Positions 58,332-64,000 of a stretch of 64,000 nt of DNA are shown here, piece by piece. The stretch comes from Cavenderia fasciculata (lineage: Eukaryota; Evosea; Eumycetozoa; Acytosteliales; Cavenderiaceae): positions 3,224,674 through 3,288,673 of the forward strand of contig NW_004457729.1 in NCBI RefSeq assembly GCF_000203815.1, in the 5' to 3' direction. Position 1 is the stretch's first letter; the number at the start of each line of letters is the position of its first letter. A model generated the notes under the pieces. That model was not told the origin of the DNA and ran no database searches. It saw only the letters and a program-made list of their open reading frames with translations. A program made the translations under genes and the position numbers.

Positions 58332-58990
58332 TTTAATTTGGTTGATTTTGATTTTGATTTTGATTTTGATTTGATTAAAATAGATATATATATATATGAA
58401 TTTAGTCTACTGTTGATATTATCTGTTGTCTAGTTTCGGAAGGGAGGCTTTATTTTTCGTTGCAACTCGGTGTTGTTTGAGATCTGAACCTTTTCAAAAA
58501 AATCAAATTAATTTAAAAAAAAACAAAGGTTTTTTAGAAATTAAATTTAATATATATATTTTTCTAAAAGTTTTCTAAAGTTGTAGGAACTTCTTACAAT
58601 AATAATAGAAACAATGAAAATAATAATAATATTTAAAAATTACTGCTCAAATTAATGCTGAGCTGCTGCTATGTTGTGTGGAGCTTGTATCATGATGATG
58701 ATGATGATGATGTGTGTGGGCTATCAACACTATCAATTTGGTCCTTATCTCTACCACTTAAAGTAATGTTATAACAATAGTGTAGTATGTGTTTGTATGG
58801 TATGCATGTTAGTTCTAAGGCGCATTACTTTTTAAAAACAGACAGCGGGGTGTGAACTTGGTTTTTGAATTTTGGCGGGTACAATATAAATAATTTGAAA
58901 ATGGCATGCACCAACCTCTCTTTTAGAAAGATGCTCTTTTAAACCTACACACTTAAATTAAATACAACACGCACATACGCACACTACACT
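58332..58990. promoter_or_regulatory. Divergent region between SDR and mad2
   Basis: 659 bp. Includes ATG/GAT repeats (58693-58712) and, 112 bp upstream of the mad2 start, TTTTGGCGGG at 58870-58879. The remainder is AT-rich with no supported ORF. Confidence 0.5.
58870..58879 (+). promoter_or_regulatory. E2F/DP-type site upstream of mad2
   Basis: TTTTGGCGGG fits the E2F consensus TTTSSCGC/G-type exactly and is a GC island in AT-rich DNA. Dictyostelids have E2F, DP and an Rb homologue (established). Use of this site is inferred. Confidence 0.5.
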
Positions 58991-59978
58991 ATGCAATCTG
59001 CTATTGCAACAAAGAATAACATTACATTGAAAGGATCTACAGAGATTGTAACAGAGTTCTTTTGTATGTAGAATAAAGCACGACGAGTCAATGCCGAATT
59101 GATTGACATCCAATTGATTACTGTACTTACTTACTTACTTATACCCTCCCTCTCAATCATCATCATTCATTTTAGCATATGGTATTAATAGGTAAGAGTT
59201 AAATACAATGTAGTTGGTTGCAATCATGATTGTAGTGTAGTGACTAACTCGTACTCTACTCTTTTTTGTTTGTTTGTAGTATATTATTTCAAAGAGGAAT
59301 CTATCCACCTGAATCATTTACAAGAGTAGCTAAATATGGATTATCTATTCTTGTCACTGCCGACAAGGGATTGAAAGAGTATTTGGATAATGTTTTGAAA
59401 CAACTCTCTGATTGGTTGTTGACTGGAAACGTTCAAAAGTTGGTGTTGGTTATCACCGACGTAGTCACTAAAGAGACTTTGGAACGTTGGGTATTTGATG
59501 TCCAAACTGATATTCCAAAGGAAGGAGAGTATGTTAAAATAGATATACATATATTAAATAATCCAACTTTATAATAATAATAATAATCAAACTGTTTGTG
59601 TTTATATTTTTGATTTTAGAACACCAAGACAAAAACCAGAAAAAGAAATAATGAATGAAATCCAAGCTATCATTAGACAAATCACAGCAAGTATTACCTT
59701 TTTACCATTACTTCCAAACGCATGCACATTTGATCTATTGGTCTACACAAACAAGGATATCGCAGTACCACAGAAATGGGAGGAAAGTGATCCACAATAT
59801 ATTACCAATAGTCAACATGTTAGACTTCGTTCATTCACAACTACTGTATGTCATAACAACACCAACAACTCAAATATATATATATATATATATATATTGT
59901 TTGTCTAATCTCTCCTTTTTATTATTATTTATATAGATTCATAAAGTTGATACAATGGTTGCTTATAAAATGGGTTAA
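58991..59978 (+). CDS. mad2: Mad2 spindle checkpoint protein (HORMA domain)
   Basis: Blocks Cdc20-APC/C until kinetochores attach. Five exons: 58991-59063, 59176-59191, 59280-59528, 59620-59845 and 59937-59978; 201 residues, the usual Mad2 length. The second exon is only 16 nt (codes for SYGIN). Motifs: LKGSTEIVTEFF and YGINSILFQRGIYPPESF at the HORMA start, VTKETLERWVFDVQ, and a C-terminal safety-belt region QHVRLRSFTTT followed by IHKVDTMVAYKMG. Mad2 is favoured over Rev7 and meiotic HORMA proteins by length and by the RGIYPPE motif. Confidence 0.96.
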
Positions 59979-62024
59979 GTAAGTGATGTGTGTGTGGACA
60001 TGATTAATGAATGATAAATAGATAAATAAATATGTGAATAATCATACCCTTCATTGGCTATGACGATCAACACATTACGATAATAATAATAATAATAATA
60101 ATATTCTAAAACTGGAACAAATAGTTTTTAGACCATGGGCAAAAAAGACATTGATCAATTGATTGATTGATATGTTCCAAGAATGATTTATAATTATAAA
60201 CAGATGTATACATGGAGCTGGTATGGTCATAATGACATGATTCCAAATTAAGTTCCTAATCATGATGATTCCAAGTTTATCCAACACATGTTGTTGTACA
60301 CGAATTTAAAAAGTCGTACGACAATTGGTACAATCATCATTTGTTATACAATCCAATCAACGACAGATAGAGGGGATATGAGGGACAATCAACCATGCAA
60401 ACGATAAACTATTTATAAACAACCTAGTGTAATTGTAGATGCAATTGTAGTCTCTGCTCTACTTGCATCTCATCAAATCATTGAGAGAGCTCTTTAAAAG
60501 GAAACTTTAAGGTATTGATGATGCCCATCTTATTCTGTTCTGGTCTGTGTTTTTGCCCCCAAAAACAAAGCAGATTAGAATCCTCCTTGGATGCTTTTTT
60601 AACCATGCGGCAGTGTGTGTTGTTTGATGGTGTTGTTGCAGAATTTGAACCACCCAGCCCAGAAGTTCCCAACTTTCTCCTCCTCCTTGTTACTCTCTCC
60701 TCATCCTCCTCACCCACCCTTGTCAAGATGCATCTCACCACCCACCGACCCACCATCACCAATCTAAAATGATCAACATGACGGTAATTAATATTAAGTG
60801 TGTGGGTGAATGCATGAGAGAATGAGAATGAATGAAAGTAAAACCCAAGTAAAGGTAAAGGGGTTAAAGTAAAGTAAAGTTCATCATCATTCATTATTTA
60901 TTATAGTGTTGTTCTATAAATACATATATATACACATAACAACAACATTATATATTATTACATCATCAACAACAACAATAACAGTAAAGTAGTTGTGTCG
61001 AACAAACATAACCAACCAATAGATAGACACTCATAGACTATATAGAAGATTAGAAAGTGGAGATATAGATATAATATATTAGATAACCAACCAACTACTT
61101 ACTCAACCACAACAGCAGTACAATCACAACGACAATCTAGATACAAAGTGAAGTGAAGGGAAAGAGAGAGAGAGAATAGATAGAGTTGAACACAGTAACT
61201 GACTGAGCCAGTAGTGGTCAAGTGAGTGCACTCTACTTTATAATTTTATTGTATGTATTATTATGTGATAGGAGGGGGGCAATCTATATCATTAGAGTAG
61301 AGGGTTGGTTGGTTGGTTGGTTTATAGACCTCTTACCATACATCTCATCTCACACAAACACACAAACACACACACACACACAACTCAACTCCACCGTTGT
61401 CGATGAGACCATCACACACACACACACACTAAACACAACCAACACATAAACCATGTACTCTCATTAAAATTTGTATCAAGAAAGGAAAGGGGTGGGTCTG
61501 TTTTACTTTAAAAGTCCAAATTAAATTAAAAATTTAATATAATGCAACACAACAGAGAGAGCTAGCGTAGCGTACAACAGAAGCAAACCAACAAACAAAC
61601 AACAAACAACAAACAAACATCAAAAATACAACCCAACCATCTTCCTTCTCCTCCTTATTGAACTGCGTAGAAAGACATCGATAGAGATAGAGAGAGAGTG
61701 AGAGGAATAGAAAAACAAAGAACAACATCATCAATCAAATCAATCAAACAAGTAACCAACAACAAACAAGCGCAATCAAATAATAATACAATAATAATTC
61801 ATATACATTTATATATAATTTAAATATTTGATTGTACACAAATCATACATTCATTCATTTATTCATTGATTGATTGATTCCCAACCATATAAAAGGTTTA
61901 TATAAAACCATTCATAGAGAGTATAGGTACAGTACACAATATTGGTCGACATAGTTTCGAAACTAGTTAGCATTCCATTCCATCATTCCAATATTTATTT
62001 TTGCATATATATGATAATTCATTC

Positions 62025-62083
<59 letters not shown>

Positions 62084-62819
62084 TATAAATATATTTATAT
62101 TGACAGTGACGGTTCAGTCAAACCTCTTCATCTTCAATCACCATCCATGAAAACAAAAACAAAAAAAAACCTATTTGTTCATATTTTTTTTTAAAAACCA
62201 AATTTGATTGATTGGTTATTTTTGGTTGGAGGAGCTGCAGTTGTTGTTGTTGTTGTTGTTGGTTGAGTGATTGAAGATTCCTTCCTTTCTTTCATTACTT
62301 GTCCTAGTATCTATCAGTCATTAATATTTATTAATTTCACAAGACACAACAACAACAACCTTTTTCTCATTACCATTATTATTATTATTATAATTATTTG
62401 AAATAATAATAGTATTATTATTTTATTCCAATCATTTTTTATTTTTTGGATTTCCGATATCTAATCATCATCCTCATCCACTCATTCTTACTTCAACTTG
62501 AGTTCACCTCACATCACCTCACTCATTACTTTTTGTACAACCCAAACTCAACCCAACCATAATTTAAATTAAATTTGTGTCTTTTTTTTTTTTAATTTAT
62601 TGTTTTATCCCTCTCTTTTCCTTTCACATTCCCTTTTCCATTAGCTATATATATACAGTTTATATTAATTTACTTCCTTTTTAATTTATTTATTATTGTA
62701 GAGTAGAGATTACGTAAAGAAACGCTTTTAAAAGATTTTTGAAGGCGATTCCAACTACGATCTCGTACGACACTAGCATCTCATCAAAAATAGATTACTT
62801 AAAGTATTTTTTCAGTTCG
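59979..62819. other. 2.8-kb gene-free tract upstream of the MATH gene
   Basis: Low complexity throughout. TAA repeats (60080-60103; about 59 bp at 62025-62083), CA repeats (61351-61383, 61413-61428), GTTG repeat (61304-61320), many CAA and CAAA runs. A GC-richer stretch at 60530-60780 is open on both strands (60515-60772 plus; 60894-60478 minus), but neither product resembles a domain. It includes the GT/CA-rich CACCCACCGACCCACC near 60737-60753. Probably a long promoter and 5'-UTR. Confidence 0.5.
62025..62083. repeat. (ATA)n microsatellite, about 20 units
   Basis: Uninterrupted trinucleotide repeat of about 59 bp, the longest in the window, 740 bp upstream of the MATH gene start. Confidence 0.9.
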
Positions 62820-64000
62820 ATGATGAGTTTCACCTTTGACACTAGCGGCGGCAGCAGCAGCGGCAGCAGTAGCAGTAACTCCTCACAACAGGCACAAGGA
62901 AGTTCAAACCCAACCAACACCAACACTGCTCATCCAATCACTGGTGCCAAAGATGCCTTGAGCTCCGCCGTCACAATTGGAGGAGGAGAAGACTTTAATA
63001 CTCCCACTCAAGGTTCAAAGACTGTCGAGATATCAAACTTTTCCAATTACAAGGAAAGTTTCTATACACCTATATTTCATTTATGTGATTCAAATTGGTA
63101 AGGAAAAAAGAAAACAAAACAATTAAACAAATATTGTATATATATTTATTAATTTATTAATTTTTATTTTTGTTTAGGAGATTATTAATATTTCCAGAAG
63201 GTAATAATAGTCCAGGAAATATATCTATATTTCTTGATTACTATGATATTGGTGTCAACCCATTATTTGAAAAAGATGCCAATCTAACGTTAACTCTTAT
63301 CAATCAAGGTGACTCGAAAAAGAATGTCAAGAAAAGTATGTGCAAGTAGACAACAACCAATCAAAAAAAAAAAAACAAAAAAAAAGTTGGAAAATCGAAA
63401 AACCACCATTGGAGGATATGGAGGTGTCGATCGTCGATTTTTAAACACAACTACAAGATATAATAATAACAGTCTTGCTAACTTTTGATATTTCATTCAT
63501 TTTCAAATTCCATTTCTAAATTTATTTAGCATCACAACACAAGTTTTCATTCAAAGGTGTAAATTGGGGTTTTGTCAGTTTTCTTTCACTACAAACTTTA
63601 TTAAAGACTGAAAATGGTTTCCTTATTCAAGATAAATTAAAAATCAAAGTGGAAATTCAATCTCATTCTGGTACAATAGATAAATCAGATCCAAAGTATG
63701 TCGACATAATATATTTATTTATATATTTTGAATTATTTATTTATTTTTAATTTCTATTTATTCTTTTAGAAATGCAAAACCATATGGTAAATTTAGTTAT
63801 AGTTTAACGAATTTTAGTCATCATTTTGAAAACTTTTATTCTCCAACTTATTATGTTTGTGGATCGAATTGGAGGATCTATATCTTTCCAAATGGATATT
63901 CTTCACCAAATTATTTTTCAGTGTATCTGGATTTGTTGGACGTCAAGTTTAAACCATTGATGAGCAAACATCTCTTTTTTGCAATCGAAATTGTCAACCA
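62820..64000 (+). CDS. MATH-domain protein (3' partial)
   Basis: Exons 62820-63097, 63178-63335, 63530-63695 and 63770->64000 (runs off the edge). I start at the ATG 62820 (MMSFTFDTSGGSSSG); the frame is open upstream but has no earlier ATG. After a Ser/Asn-rich leader two MATH (TRAF-like) domains follow: first FSNYKESFYTPIFHLCDSNW then RLLIFPEGNNSPGNISIFLD, GVNWGFVSFLSLQTLL; second FSHHFENFYSPTYYVCGSNW then RIYIFPNGYSSPNYFSVYLD. MATH domains bind peptides in ubiquitin and TRAF-type signalling. USP7-like, BTB-MATH or multi-MATH proteins are all possible, as the C-terminus is not in the window. Confidence 0.88.

Noticed and set aside
60478-60894. 138-codon minus ORF and overlapping plus ORF
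   Set aside because: Open on both strands with no recognisable motif; more likely GC-rich upstream sequence than a gene.
1-64000. CRISPR arrays, rRNA genes and complete transposons
   Set aside because: No regularly spaced repeats with unique spacers, no rRNA-like stretch, and no reverse transcriptase, integrase or transposase frames were seen on either strand.

Overview
The window is nuclear DNA of a social amoeba (dictyostelid). Intergenic DNA and introns are very AT-rich. The short introns start GTATGT/GTAAGT and end in T-rich AG. Proteins carry long Asn, Gln, Ser and Thr runs encoded by triplet repeats. Several families are typical of dictyostelids: ankyrin-like FRNI proteins, ComC-type EGF/TIG adhesion proteins and many-exon RasGEFs. 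Coding GC seems higher than I would expect for D. discoideum, so another group (Cavenderia, Heterostelium or similar) is plausible; this is inference. All multi-exon models were built by hand from splice consensus and reading phase.

Layout. 0-9 kb: 3' part of a UBE3A-type HECT ubiquitin ligase (+), a low-complexity coiled-coil gene (-), an ankyrin-repeat gene (+), a multi-span membrane protein (+) and a small coiled-coil gene (-). 9.5-16.7 kb: housekeeping genes for PRPP synthetase (+), a large type I membrane protein (+), syntaxin-16-type SNARE (-) and CDK7 (+). 16.8-28 kb, all minus: a nephrocystin-3/STAND-type protein (BRCT, DUF4062, NACHT-like, TPR), a RasGEF with RasGEF_N and DEP, and an 816-residue Q/N/S-rich protein with repeated basophilic-kinase motifs. 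28-31 kb is a long gene-free tract with G-box-like elements.

31-44 kb: an AIF/FSP1-like oxidoreductase (+), then a minus-strand tandem array of four two-exon ankyrin-like paralogues. One is broken by a 14-nt slippage deletion, and a fifth decayed fragment lies beyond a zinc-ribbon gene. Next are a beta-lactamase-fold serine hydrolase (+) and a Crinkler/RHS-type NTPase-nuclease gene (-) with a single in-frame stop before its nuclease-like end. 44-59 kb: a RUN-domain gene (+), a ten-exon ComC-like adhesion receptor (-), an unrecognised enzyme-like gene (+), a rhodanese/dual-specificity phosphatase (+), a SAM-headed Crinkler pseudogene (-) and an SDR (-). Two more Crinkler relics (45.8 and 50.5 kb) show that this family has expanded and decayed locally. 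59-64 kb: mad2 (+) with a consensus E2F site upstream, a 2.8-kb gene-free tract, and the 5' part of a MATH-domain gene running off the edge.

Two systems stand out: the Crinkler-type effector-like locus with its debris field, and the BRCT-DUF4062-NACHT-TPR protein, whose architecture recalls STAND immune sensors although its P-loop lysine is replaced.
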